Part shown: piece after piece, positions 1-6,451 of the stretch
Layout of the letters: the number at the start of each line of letters is the position of its first letter
Position numbering within the stretch: position 1 is the first letter of the stretch
Origin: Planctomycetaceae bacterium
GTDB lineage: Bacteria; Planctomycetota; Planctomycetia; Pirellulales; Pirellulaceae
Reading direction: 5' to 3'
Assembly: GCA_007129635.1 (NCBI GenBank)
Contig: SKVE01000147.1
Location: 1 to 6,451 of the forward strand
DNA: 6,451 nt
The notes under the pieces: model-generated
What the model was told of the DNA's origin: nothing
What the model saw: the letters and a program-made list of their open reading frames with translations, nothing else
Databases searched by the model: none
Made by a program: the position numbers and the translations under genes

Positions 1-1
1 C

Positions 2-1333
2 GCCGCCTACGCGGATTACTACGAGCGGGCGCTGTTCAATCACATTTTGGCCGCGATCCATCCGCACGAACCCGGGTACGTGTATTTCACGCCGCTCCGG
101 CCCGATCATTATCGTGTCTATTCTCAGCCAGAGCGTGCCTTCTGGTGCTGTGTCGGCACCGGCATGGAAAACCCGGGGAAGTACGGAGCATTCATCTACG
201 CCCGCGCCAAGGATGGCGTCTATGTGAATCTCTTCCTAGCTTCCACACTCGCCGTCTCGGACGGTTTCACCCTACGTCAAGCAACGCTGTTTCCCGACGA
301 AGCTCGCACCTGCCTTCGCATGGAGCTGGCGAAGCCGAAGACTTTCACGCTGCACGTACGGCACCCCGGATGGGCCGGCGCGGAGGGCGTCTCGGTGCGC
401 GTCAACGGCAGGACCGTGGCGGTTTCGTCCAAGCCGTCGTCCTATGTCCCGATCCGACGCGAGTGGCAGAACGGCGACACGGTGGAAATCCAATTCTCCA
501 TGCGCACGACCTTGGAGCATCTTCCGGATGGCTCCGATTGGGTGGCGATCCTGCATGGTCCGATGGTGCTCGTCCATCCTTCCAGCACGGAGGATCTCGT
601 GGGACTTCGCGCCGACGATTCCCGCATGGGCCATGTTGCGAGCGGCCCGCTGACCCCGCTCGACCAGGTACCGGTCTTGATCGGTTCGCCCGAGGAGGTG
701 CTGGCTCGCATCAAGCCGGACCCCGCCGCAGGTCCCCTGCATTTCCGCGTGACGGAGGTCGCGTACCCGGAGGATCCGGAAGGCCTGCCGATCGTACCGT
801 TTTTTCGCCTGCATGACTCTCGGTATCAAATGTACTGGCAGCTGGCAACCGCAGAGGGGCTCGCGGAACGGCGTGAGGCTGTTGCTGCCATCGAACGTGC
901 GCGAGCCGCCTTGCAGGCCGCCACCCTGGATTCGGTCGCCGTCGGCGAACAGCAGTCCGAGGTCGAACACGATTTCGCCGGGGAAGAAACCGAGACCGGA
1001 CTGCATCAAGGACGCCGCTGGCGGCACGGAAAATGGTTCGAGTACACGCTGGACACGCAAGGCGAGAAGACCGTCGACCTTGTCGTCACCTACTGGGGTG
1101 GCGACAGCGGTCGACGTTTCCAAATCCTCGCCAACGGCCGAATGCTTGCCGAGGAAACACTGAATGGAGCCCAGCCCGGAGAATTCTTCACGAACCGATA
1201 TCCCATTCCGGCGGACGTGCTCCCAATCGCATCCGACGGGCGCGTCACGTTCCGGTTCGTCGCCACTCGCTGGCTCGCCGGAGGCGTCTACGACGTGCGA
1301 CTGATGAAGTCGGGTGCGGAGGCCAAGCCCTAA
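2..1333 (+). CDS. Beta-L-arabinofuranosidase, GH127/GH146 (DUF1680) family, C-terminal part (5' end outside window)
   Basis: The frame is open from base 2 and ends at TAA 1331-1333, giving 443 residues without the N-terminus. The product should release beta-linked L-arabinofuranose from plant glycans or arabinosylated proteins. The start of the visible part, YADYYERALFNHIL, is the end of the (alpha/alpha)6 barrel. It is followed by FWCCVGTGMENPGKYG, whose two adjacent Cys (window residues 49-50, bases 146-151) match the zinc-bound Cys pair of this superfamily; the first corresponds to the nucleophile (Cys417 of HypBA1). The CCVGTGMEN form looks closer to GH146 than to HypBA1-type GH127. Beta-sandwich segments follow (HGPMVLVHP; FFRLHDSRYQMYWQ at 268-280), then a C-terminal domain (about 313-435) of the DUF6805 type found on these enzymes. 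The other zinc ligands and any signal peptide lie upstream of the window. The gene sits 34 bases before the GH51 gene, probably in one operon. The family call is firm; the subfamily and substrate are inferred. Confidence 0.9.
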   Translation, partial: AAYADYYERALFNHILAAIHPHEPGYVYFTPLRPDHYRVYSQPERAFWCCVGTGMENPGKYGAFIYARAKDGVYVNLFLASTLAVSDGFTLRQATLFPDEARTCLRMELAKPKTFTLHVRHPGWAGAEGVSVRVNGRTVAVSSKPSSYVPIRREWQNGDTVEIQFSMRTTLEHLPDGSDWVAILHGPMVLVHPSSTEDLVGLRADDSRMGHVASGPLTPLDQVPVLIGSPEEVLARIKPDPAAGPLHFRVTEVAYPEDPEGLPIVPFFRLHDSRYQMYWQLATAEGLAERREAVAAIERARAALQAATLDSVAVGEQQSEVEHDFAGEETETGLHQGRRWRHGKWFEYTLDTQGEKTVDLVVTYWGGDSGRRFQILANGRMLAEETLNGAQPGEFFTNRYPIPADVLPIASDGRVTFRFVATRWLAGGVYDVRLMKSGAEAKP

Positions 1334-1353
1334 CGCACTGTCACTCGATTCTC

Positions 1354-1360
1354 AGGAGGA
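1354..1360 (+). promoter_or_regulatory. Ribosome binding site of the GH51 gene
   Basis: AGGAGGA lies 7 bases before ATG 1368. It decides the start: an in-frame ATG at 1314 lies inside the end of the upstream gene and has no comparable site, and translation from 1368 opens with a plausible signal peptide. The site is intact although the gene it serves is broken. Confidence 0.8.
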
Positions 1361-1367
1361 ACGTATC

Positions 1368-2847
1368 ATGCGCAACCGATGTTATTCATTGTGGACCCCT
1401 AACGCCGTCCGGTGCGCGATCCTATTGTCTCTAGCGACGACGCTCGGCTGTATCTCCACTGCAGTCGCCAGGGCGACCGAAGCGGTTCAGATCCGCATCG
1501 AATGCGATCAGCCGGGTATTCCGCTGAGTCCGCATCTGTATGGACTGTTTTTCGAGGACATCAATTACGGCATGACGCCGCTGCCGGTGATTCCCATCGG
1601 AGTGAGCTGCGGTTTTCGGGGGATCCAGTCCGTGCCGAGATGGGACATCCCGAACCGTTCGACTTGGAGTACGTCTGTCTGGGCAACGAGGAGCATGACA
1701 CGCCCGGCGTCCGCGAGCGTTTCCCGTATTTTGTCCAGGCGATCCGCGATGCTCACCCGGAGATCAAGATCATCGGCACGTCGGGGCTCGGGCCGGGTCT
1801 GCCGCTGTACGACTTGATGACCGAACTGCAGGTCTACAGCTCCGACGAGCACTACTACGAATCGCCTGAGTGGTTTATTCGGAACCAGCACCGCTCTTCG
1901 GCCGCGAGGACAACAGCCAGTGGCGGCCCGATTTGATCTACTTCGACAACCGTCGAGTCCTGCGCACAACGAACTACTACGTCCAACAGCTCTTTGCACA
2001 AAACACGGGGGACGCCTATGTCCCCAGTTCCATCACGATGGAAGAAACGCAGCAAGAGCCGGTTTTCTCCGCCGTGGGTATCGGATCCTGGAACACCGCC
2101 ATCGAGGTGGCGGAAGTCAACGTGAACGGGGGCAGGATCGATCCCTCCGGTTGGCGAATCCGAAGCGGCGATTTCCACATGAGCGACGCCCACTACGTTC
2201 AAACCGATGCCAGGGCCGCGCCGGCAATGAGCCTGGGACGCGAGATCTTTTCCGGCGAAACGATCACGTACACCGTGCGCGCCCGTAAGACCGGCGGCGC
2301 CGAGGGTTTCCTCATTCGCTTTGGTGCGGACAAGGACGGCAACGGCGGCTACTGGTGGAACGTGGGCGGCTGGGGAAACACCCGCCACGCCATCGAGCAA
2401 TTCATCCGTGGCGACAGGCGGTCGGTCGTCGTCGATCGACCGGGCTCGGTGCGCAGCGGACAGTGGTACGATCTGAAGGTCGAATACAGTTCGAACCGCA
2501 TCCGTTGTTACATCGACGGTGAACAGGTTTTCGACTACGTCACCCGGCCGGCGTCGATCAGCCTTTCCACGACGGTCGAACGTACCACGAGCGAAGTCAT
2601 CATCAAACTGGTCAACCCGTTGCTCACGCCGGTTGAGACATCCATCGTTCTGGACGGCGTGAATCGCGTCGCTCCGCAAGCGAAGCAGATCACGCTGGTT
2701 GGTGAAAAGGACGCGGAAAACACGTTTGAGCACCCCGATCTGGTCGTGCCGGTCTTCAGCGAGATCCCGGTCGCTTCCGAGTTCACGCACACGATCCCCG
2801 CGATGGCCGTGCAGTGCATCCGCATCGGTTTCGCACCACTGCCGTAA
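1368..2847 (+). pseudogene. Broken GH51 alpha-L-arabinofuranosidase with three internal losses
   Basis: The intact family removes alpha-L-arabinofuranosyl residues from arabinan and arabinoxylan. Four pieces are collinear with secreted GH51 enzymes. Piece 1 (1368-1571) has an export signal (likely cut near ARA/TE, residue 36) and the N-terminal motif SPHLYGLFFEDINYG. Piece 2 (1572 to about 1622, same frame) is TPLPVIPIGVSCGFRG, which in the family lies some 200 or more residues later. Piece 3 (about 1628-1888, a different frame) is VRAEMGHPEPF, then LGNE with the acid/base Glu at 1688-1690, then DEHYYESPEWFIRN. Piece 4 (1888-2847, the third frame) starts at APLFGREDNSQW, runs through RPDLIYFDN and YYVQQLF, a LamG/concanavalin-A-like insert (about 2095-2560), and the C-terminal beta-sandwich to TAA 2845-2847. 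The GEYA-type segment carrying the nucleophile is absent. About 491 residues remain; I would expect roughly 800 for this architecture. No continuous product is possible without two frameshifts. Alternatives are assembly collapse, or separate translation of piece 4, for which I see no good start site. Confidence 0.85.
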
Positions 2848-2887
2848 GAATTAAACTAGTGTCACCCTTTGCGGAAGGACGATCGAC

Positions 2888-4456
2888 ATGACCATGACAA
2901 AACCGTTTTTGGGCCTCGCGATTCTCGCTGGGGCCAGCTTCTTCCTGACCCTGCCCAGCCAGGCCGAATACGCTCGGAATCCGGTCATTTGGGCCGATGT
3001 GCCGGATATGGCAATGATCCGTGTGGGCGACACCTACTATATGAGCAGCACGACGATGCACATGAGCCCAGGGTTGCCCATCATGAAGTCGAACGATCTG
3101 GTCAACTGGGAACTGGTCGGCTATGCCTACGACACGCTCGCGGACAACGAATCGCTGCGGTTGGAAAACGGCAGGAATGCCTACGGCGCAGGTTCCTGGG
3201 CCAGCAGCCTGCGCTACCACGATGGCACGTTCTATGTCTCGACGTTTTCCGCGACGACGAACAAGACCCACGTCTACACGACGAAGAACATCGAGACCGG
3301 TCCGTGGAACGAAACCACGTTCTCGCCGTCGCTGCACGATCATACCTTGTTTTTCGATGACGATGGCCGCGTTTACATGATCTACGGCGTCGGCGACATC
3401 CGGCTCGTGGAACTGACCGTTGACGTTTCGGCGATCAAACGAGGAGGCGTCCATCGGGTGATCATCCCCAACGCCAGCCTTGTGGCGGGAGGCAGAGTCG
3501 GGCTGCCGGCGGAAGGTTCCCAGATGATGAAGGTGGATGGAAAGTACTACTTGTTCAACATCACCTGGCCTCGGAACGACATGCGTACGCAGATCGTCCA
3601 TCGGGCTGACAAGATCGACGGCCCGTACGAGGGCCGAGTTGTCTTGCGGGACCAAGGGGTCGCGCAGGGCAGCATTATCGACACGCCCGACGGCAAGTGG
3701 TATGCCTACCTGTTCCAAGACCATGGGGCCGTGGGCCGGGTGCCCTTCCTGGTGCCCATGCGATGGGAAGACGGTTGGCCCGTGCTCGGTGTCGATGGCC
3801 GGGTGCCGATGAAGTTGGATATCCCTGCCGGTGAAAGAGGACTGGGCAACATCGTAGCCTCCGACGATTTCGACCGACGTCCGGGCGACCCGGCGCTTCC
3901 GTTGGCATGGCAGTGGAACCACAATCCGGACCACCAGCGTTGGTCGATCACCCAACGTCCCGGCTGGCTGCGATTGACCACGGGTCGAGTCGATTCCGAT
4001 CTCTTGAGCGCGAGGAACACGCTGACCCAAAGAACGTTTGGTCCGGAGTGTTCGGCCATCGTAGCCGTCGACGTCAGCCACATGAACGACGGCGATTTCG
4101 CCGGCCTGGCTGCGCTGCAGAGAAGGTACGGGTTCGTCGGTGTGAAACGAGTTGGCAGTGCCAATTCGATCGTGATGGTCAGTGCCGAGACGGATCGGCC
4201 CGAGGAGGTGGAAGGCGTACCGCTGGAACAGGACGTGGTTTATCTCCGAGTGGACTGCGACTACCGCAACCGTGCCGACAGGGCGGCGTTCTTCTACAGC
4301 CTGGATGGCAAGCAATGGACTGCGATCGGCAAGCCTTTGAAGATGGCCTACACCCTGCCGCACTTCATGGGCTACCGCTTCGCCCTGTTCCACTTCGCAA
4401 CCGAAGAAAGCGGCGGTTTCGTGGACTTTGATTCCTTCACGATCTGCTCGGACTGA
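2888..4456 (+). CDS. Secreted GH43 glycosidase (alpha-L-arabinofuranosidase / beta-xylosidase type)
   Basis: 522 residues. ATG 2888 has GGAAGGA (2873-2879) 8 bases upstream. A Sec signal peptide (K5, hydrophobic 7-22) is likely cut after SQA (residue 26), so the enzyme acts in the periplasm or outside. The five-bladed propeller begins with NPVIWADVPDMAMIRVGDTYY. By alignment from memory with XynB3-type enzymes, the catalytic base is D40, the pKa-tuning Asp is D151 (LHDHTLFFDDDG) and the general acid is E209 (PAEGSQMMKVDGKYYLF). All three are present, so the enzyme should be active. SSTTMHMSPGLPIMKS and AYGAGSWASSLRYH are typical of the GH43 branch related to subfamily 12. Residues about 320-520 form a second beta-sandwich like the C-terminal domain of GH43 xylosidases (FDRRPGD... 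FVDFDSFTI). It lies 40 bases after the broken GH51 gene, likely co-transcribed. Arabinofuranosidase is favoured over xylosidase from the neighbours; specificity cannot be read directly. Confidence 0.92.
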   Translation: MTMTKPFLGLAILAGASFFLTLPSQAEYARNPVIWADVPDMAMIRVGDTYYMSSTTMHMSPGLPIMKSNDLVNWELVGYAYDTLADNESLRLENGRNAYGAGSWASSLRYHDGTFYVSTFSATTNKTHVYTTKNIETGPWNETTFSPSLHDHTLFFDDDGRVYMIYGVGDIRLVELTVDVSAIKRGGVHRVIIPNASLVAGGRVGLPAEGSQMMKVDGKYYLFNITWPRNDMRTQIVHRADKIDGPYEGRVVLRDQGVAQGSIIDTPDGKWYAYLFQDHGAVGRVPFLVPMRWEDGWPVLGVDGRVPMKLDIPAGERGLGNIVASDDFDRRPGDPALPLAWQWNHNPDHQRWSITQRPGWLRLTTGRVDSDLLSARNTLTQRTFGPECSAIVAVDVSHMNDGDFAGLAALQRRYGFVGVKRVGSANSIVMVSAETDRPEEVEGVPLEQDVVYLRVDCDYRNRADRAAFFYSLDGKQWTAIGKPLKMAYTLPHFMGYRFALFHFATEESGGFVDFDSFTICSD

Positions 4457-4510
4457 CGGCCGCTGACAAAGCCCCGTGCGACCGCCCTGCCTGGCAACGC
4501 CCCAGGTGCA

Positions 4511-5932
4511 TCATAGACTCCAACCATCGCGGTAGTCGGCCTCCAGCAACTCATTGGCAGCCGGGCTGTTGGTGAACTCCAGTTTCTGATCATCCCACAA
4601 GAGCTTCTCCCCGGTGCGGATCGCGATGTTGCCCATCATCACCACGGCTGTCAAGTGCGCCGCGTGGTCGGGGAAATTGCTGCCCGCTGGCGGTCCGCCT
4701 TTACAGGCATCGAGCCATTCCTGGTAGTGGCCTTGCGATCGCGGCAAGACTTGAGGCGGGCGACCGAACTGCTGGTTCAATGCATCGGGCAGCAATCGGT
4801 GCCCCAGCAACATCCCGGAGTCGCCGACGATCAACGTCCCTTCGCCTGCGAAAATATTGCGACCGGGCTCGACTCCCGCAGGCTGTGGCGGCATCATCCC
4901 GCCATCGTACCAGCGGATTACGATTTCCGGCGGATCCATTGGGAGGATTTGGCCGTCTGATTCATAGCCGGATCCGTAGACGCGCGGTCCGTAGTGGCTA
5001 TGCTCATGGGCTCTTTCTGAGCCGAATAGTCCAATGCCTTTGCGCCCATACTGGAAGGTCACGATCGAGGCCAACGGCGCCGTCTCGTTGCTGACTTCCG
5101 GCGGTGCATTCCAGTGCGTCGAGCAGGCTTCGACGCTGGTCGGCCAGCCGAGTTTCAAGGCCTTGAAGGCCGCCGACAGATTGTGGCAGCCGATATCGCC
5201 CAGCACGCCGGTGCCGAAATCCCACCAGCTTCGCCAGTGGAACGGATGATAGCACGGATGATAAGGACGCTCGCGAGCCGGCCCCAGCCACAGATCCCAG
5301 TCCAGATGCGACGGCAACGGCGGCGTCTCGGCCGGACGCGGGATGCCGCGAGGCGAGATTTCGGGGCGTCGGTTGGACCACGAATGGATCTGGCGTACCC
5401 GCCCGATGGCACCGGCCCAGATGAATTCGCAGATCAACCGTGCGGCTTCGCTGGCTTGGCCCTGGTTGCCCATCTGGGTAGCGACGCCCGCATCCTCAGC
5501 CGCTCGGCCGATCAGGATCGCTTCGTTTACGGTACGCGTCAGCGGCTTCTGGCAAAAAACGTGCTTGCCTGACTTCAACGCCATCATGGTGATCACCGCG
5601 TGCGTATGGTCCGGCGTGGCGATCATGACCGCATCGATGTCCTTCTGGGATTCGAGCATCTTGCGAAAATCACGGTAGGTTTTGGCGTCAGGGAACTGGG
5701 TCGCCGCCCGGGCCAGGCTATTGGCATCCACATCGCACAGCCCCACCACGTTCTCTGTCGGCGCGACTTGGCGGAGATCGTTGCCACCCATCCCCCCCAC
5801 CCCCACGCCGGCGACGTTCAGCCGCTCGTTGGCTCCACGAACTCGCTGCGGCAAGATCACGAACGAACCGACCGCCACTGCGGCCGAACCGGCCAGCCAT
5901 TGACGGCGCGAGACATGATTCTGAGTGCTCAT
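4511..5932 (-). CDS. Tat-exported Gfo/Idh/MocA family NAD(P)-dependent oxidoreductase
   Basis: 473 residues. The start codon (complement of 5930-5932) has GAGGG (complement of 5940-5944) 7 bases upstream. The N-terminus SRRQWLAGSAAVAVGSF has a twin-arginine signal (R9-R10), likely cut near RGA/NE at residue 34, so a folded, cofactor-loaded enzyme would be exported. The Rossmann fold follows: glycine-rich GVGVGGMGG (42-50), CDVD (66-69) at the end of beta-2, IATPDHTHA (104-112), and CQKPLT (127-132) with the conserved Lys129, where Gln replaces the Glu of the usual EKP motif. D246 and H250 in LGDIGCHN fit the C-terminal catalytic region. The rest (about 190-470, ending near LEADYRDGW) resembles the bacterial-type Gfo/Idh/MocA C-terminal domain common in Planctomycetota. 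The substrate is unknown; sugar or sugar-acid oxidation, or NAD-assisted glycoside cleavage as in GH109, is possible. It converges on the GH43 gene, so it is separately transcribed and its link to arabinose is only positional. Confidence 0.9.
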   Translation of the reverse strand: MSTQNHVSRRQWLAGSAAVAVGSFVILPQRVRGANERLNVAGVGVGGMGGNDLRQVAPTENVVGLCDVDANSLARAATQFPDAKTYRDFRKMLESQKDIDAVMIATPDHTHAVITMMALKSGKHVFCQKPLTRTVNEAILIGRAAEDAGVATQMGNQGQASEAARLICEFIWAGAIGRVRQIHSWSNRRPEISPRGIPRPAETPPLPSHLDWDLWLGPARERPYHPCYHPFHWRSWWDFGTGVLGDIGCHNLSAAFKALKLGWPTSVEACSTHWNAPPEVSNETAPLASIVTFQYGRKGIGLFGSERAHEHSHYGPRVYGSGYESDGQILPMDPPEIVIRWYDGGMMPPQPAGVEPGRNIFAGEGTLIVGDSGMLLGHRLLPDALNQQFGRPPQVLPRSQGHYQEWLDACKGGPPAGSNFPDHAAHLTAVVMMGNIAIRTGEKLLWDDQKLEFTNSPAANELLEADYRDGWSL

Positions 5933-6167
5933 AAAATATCCCTCGTTGCACGAAGACCGAAAGGAACTCTCGAATGCTGTCCAGGACGCGTAGGGGCGGC
6001 CAACGATCCCAACCGGTCATTTTACTTCTTGAGCAGCGCAGGTGCCAGTCGAGCCGCCACTTAGGAACGCAGTCGAATTCGGCAGTTCATGGCCGAAGGG
6101 CAAATTTCCTTCCACGGCAAGCAGCGAGGACTTGGCGGGACAGCTCAGATTAGGGATTCAAATCGTA

Positions 6168-6267
6168 AGCTCTGTCTGAAAAGGGGGCTGCCCCCTTTGG
6201 ATGGCACGCAGACAATCCGGAAATGATCGCGTCCCTGGAGAGGTTCAGTCCCTTTTCTGACAGAGCC
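6168..6267. mobile_element. Possible 100-bp MITE with terminal inverted repeats flanked by TA
   Basis: The arms are GCTCTGTCTGAAAAGGG (6169-6185) and the reverse complement of CCCTTTTCTGACAGAGC (6250-6266), identical at 16 of 17 positions. Just outside them a TA stands on each side (6166-6167 and 6268-6269), leaving a 100-bp unit. Duplicated TA is the target-site signature of the IS630/Tc1-mariner superfamily, so this could be a non-autonomous relative. It encodes nothing. Against this, a TA match is weak evidence alone and only one copy is visible. It could instead be a chromosomal structured repeat or part of a leader of the oxidoreductase gene. Confidence 0.5.
6180..6198. repeat. Perfect 8-bp GC-rich hairpin inside the repeat element
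   Basis: AAAGGGGG (6180-6187), loop CTG, CCCCCTTT (6191-6198). The stem is perfect with a 3-base loop. There is no T-run directly after it on either strand, so it is a poor intrinsic terminator. Its left half shares bases 6180-6185 with the outer inverted repeat, so the long-range pairing and this hairpin cannot both form fully. Confidence 0.65.
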
Positions 6268-6444
6268 TAGTTTTCGCTGACCCCCCCTGTCTGGATGCTT
6301 TGAATCCGTCCTGGGAATTAAGAAAATCCTAACAACCGTTAAAGTCGATCCGGTGGGGTGTGCCGATAATAGGCAGGTGTCGATGGACCAAAAACTTGGT
6401 TTGTGCCGGATTGTCACGGCGCATCGAGCGGAGAGAGAACAGCG

Positions 6445-6451
6445 ATGTCCC
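6445..6451 (+). CDS. Possible start of a gene running off the right edge
   Basis: ATG TCC C at the window end follows GGAGAGAGA (6430-6438), a purine-rich site with its GGAG core about 11 bases before the ATG. The spacing is slightly long and only two codons are visible, so neither product nor reality of the gene can be judged. Confidence 0.3.

Larger units (their letters stand above)
5933..6444. other. Non-coding stretch with a repeat element; no convincing gene
   Basis: These bases lie upstream of the divergent oxidoreductase and before a possible gene at the right edge. The longest open frames are short, start without a good ribosome binding site and read as low-information sequence. The region is less GC-rich in places (around 6300-6345) than the genes. 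It holds the TA-flanked inverted repeat (6168-6267), a run of seven C (6281-6287) and a GATAAT -10-like hexamer (6365-6370) without a properly spaced -35 partner. The promoter of the oxidoreductase gene must lie here, but I cannot place it. Confidence 0.6.

Noticed and set aside
1855..2790. A 311-codon open frame on the minus strand opposite the GH51 C-terminal piece
   Set aside because: It has no recognised motifs, and the + strand reading is clearly GH51 plus a LamG-like domain.
1870..2847. GTG 1870 as the start of an independent gene for the GH51 C-terminal piece
   Set aside because: It has no Shine-Dalgarno site, no signal peptide, and begins in the middle of a conserved GH51 region; it is best read as part of the broken gene.
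2783..4393. A 536-codon open frame on the minus strand, antisense to the GH43 gene
   Set aside because: The + strand frame has full GH43 motifs, a signal peptide and a Shine-Dalgarno site. The antisense frame shows no recognisable domain and is the kind of open frame high-GC codon use produces by chance.
4490..4506. CCTGG / CCAGG hairpin between the convergent GH43 and oxidoreductase genes as a shared terminator
   Set aside because: The stem is only 5 bp with a 7-base loop, and neither side has a T-run; it is too weak to call.
6022..6060. Short minus-strand end reading ARLAPALLKK then stop, like the tail of a degraded gene
   Set aside because: An in-frame stop lies just before it, leaving about 12 codons, and neighbouring frames give no continuation that I recognise.
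6202..6220. TGGCAC resembling a sigma-54 -24 element
   Set aside because: The required GC-containing -12 element at the right spacing is absent.
6145..6417. A 90-codon open frame on the minus strand across the inverted repeat
   Set aside because: No family resemblance and no ribosome binding site seen; it translates through both repeat arms and low-information sequence.

Overview
The window most resembles high-GC DNA from a planctomycete-like bacterium. The evidence is a Tat-exported Gfo/Idh/MocA oxidoreductase of the type greatly expanded in Planctomycetota, secreted plant-glycan hydrolases, and Shine-Dalgarno sites (AGGAGG, GGAAGGA, GAGGG) before the genes. The phylum call is an inference from protein style; no rRNA or marker gene is present.

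Layout. Bases 2-1333 (+) hold the C-terminal part of a GH127/GH146-type (DUF1680) beta-L-arabinofuranosidase that starts outside the window. After 34 bases comes a GH51 alpha-L-arabinofuranosidase (1368-2847, +) that is broken: its pieces are collinear with the family but lie in three reading frames, and about 300 or more residues are missing at three internal points, including the nucleophile region. After 40 bases comes an intact secreted GH43 enzyme (2888-4456, +). A Gfo/Idh/MocA oxidoreductase (4511-5932, -) converges on it across 54 bases. The last 519 bases are almost entirely non-coding. They contain a 100-bp inverted-repeat unit flanked by TA on both sides that looks like a MITE, with a strong small hairpin inside it, and at the very edge a possible start of another + strand gene.

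Function. The three + strand genes read as one operon for removing L-arabinofuranosyl groups, beta-linked (GH127/146) and alpha-linked (GH51, GH43), from pectin, arabinan, arabinoxylan or glycoproteins outside the cytoplasm. The GH51 member looks dead as sequenced, so the GH43 enzyme would carry the alpha-arabinofuranosidase or xylosidase role unless another GH51 copy exists. The oxidoreductase is separately transcribed; its substrate cannot be read from sequence.

I found no evidence of a wholly new multi-gene system. The two things most worth checking are the triple-deleted GH51 gene (real decay or assembly collapse) and the TA-flanked inverted-repeat element.
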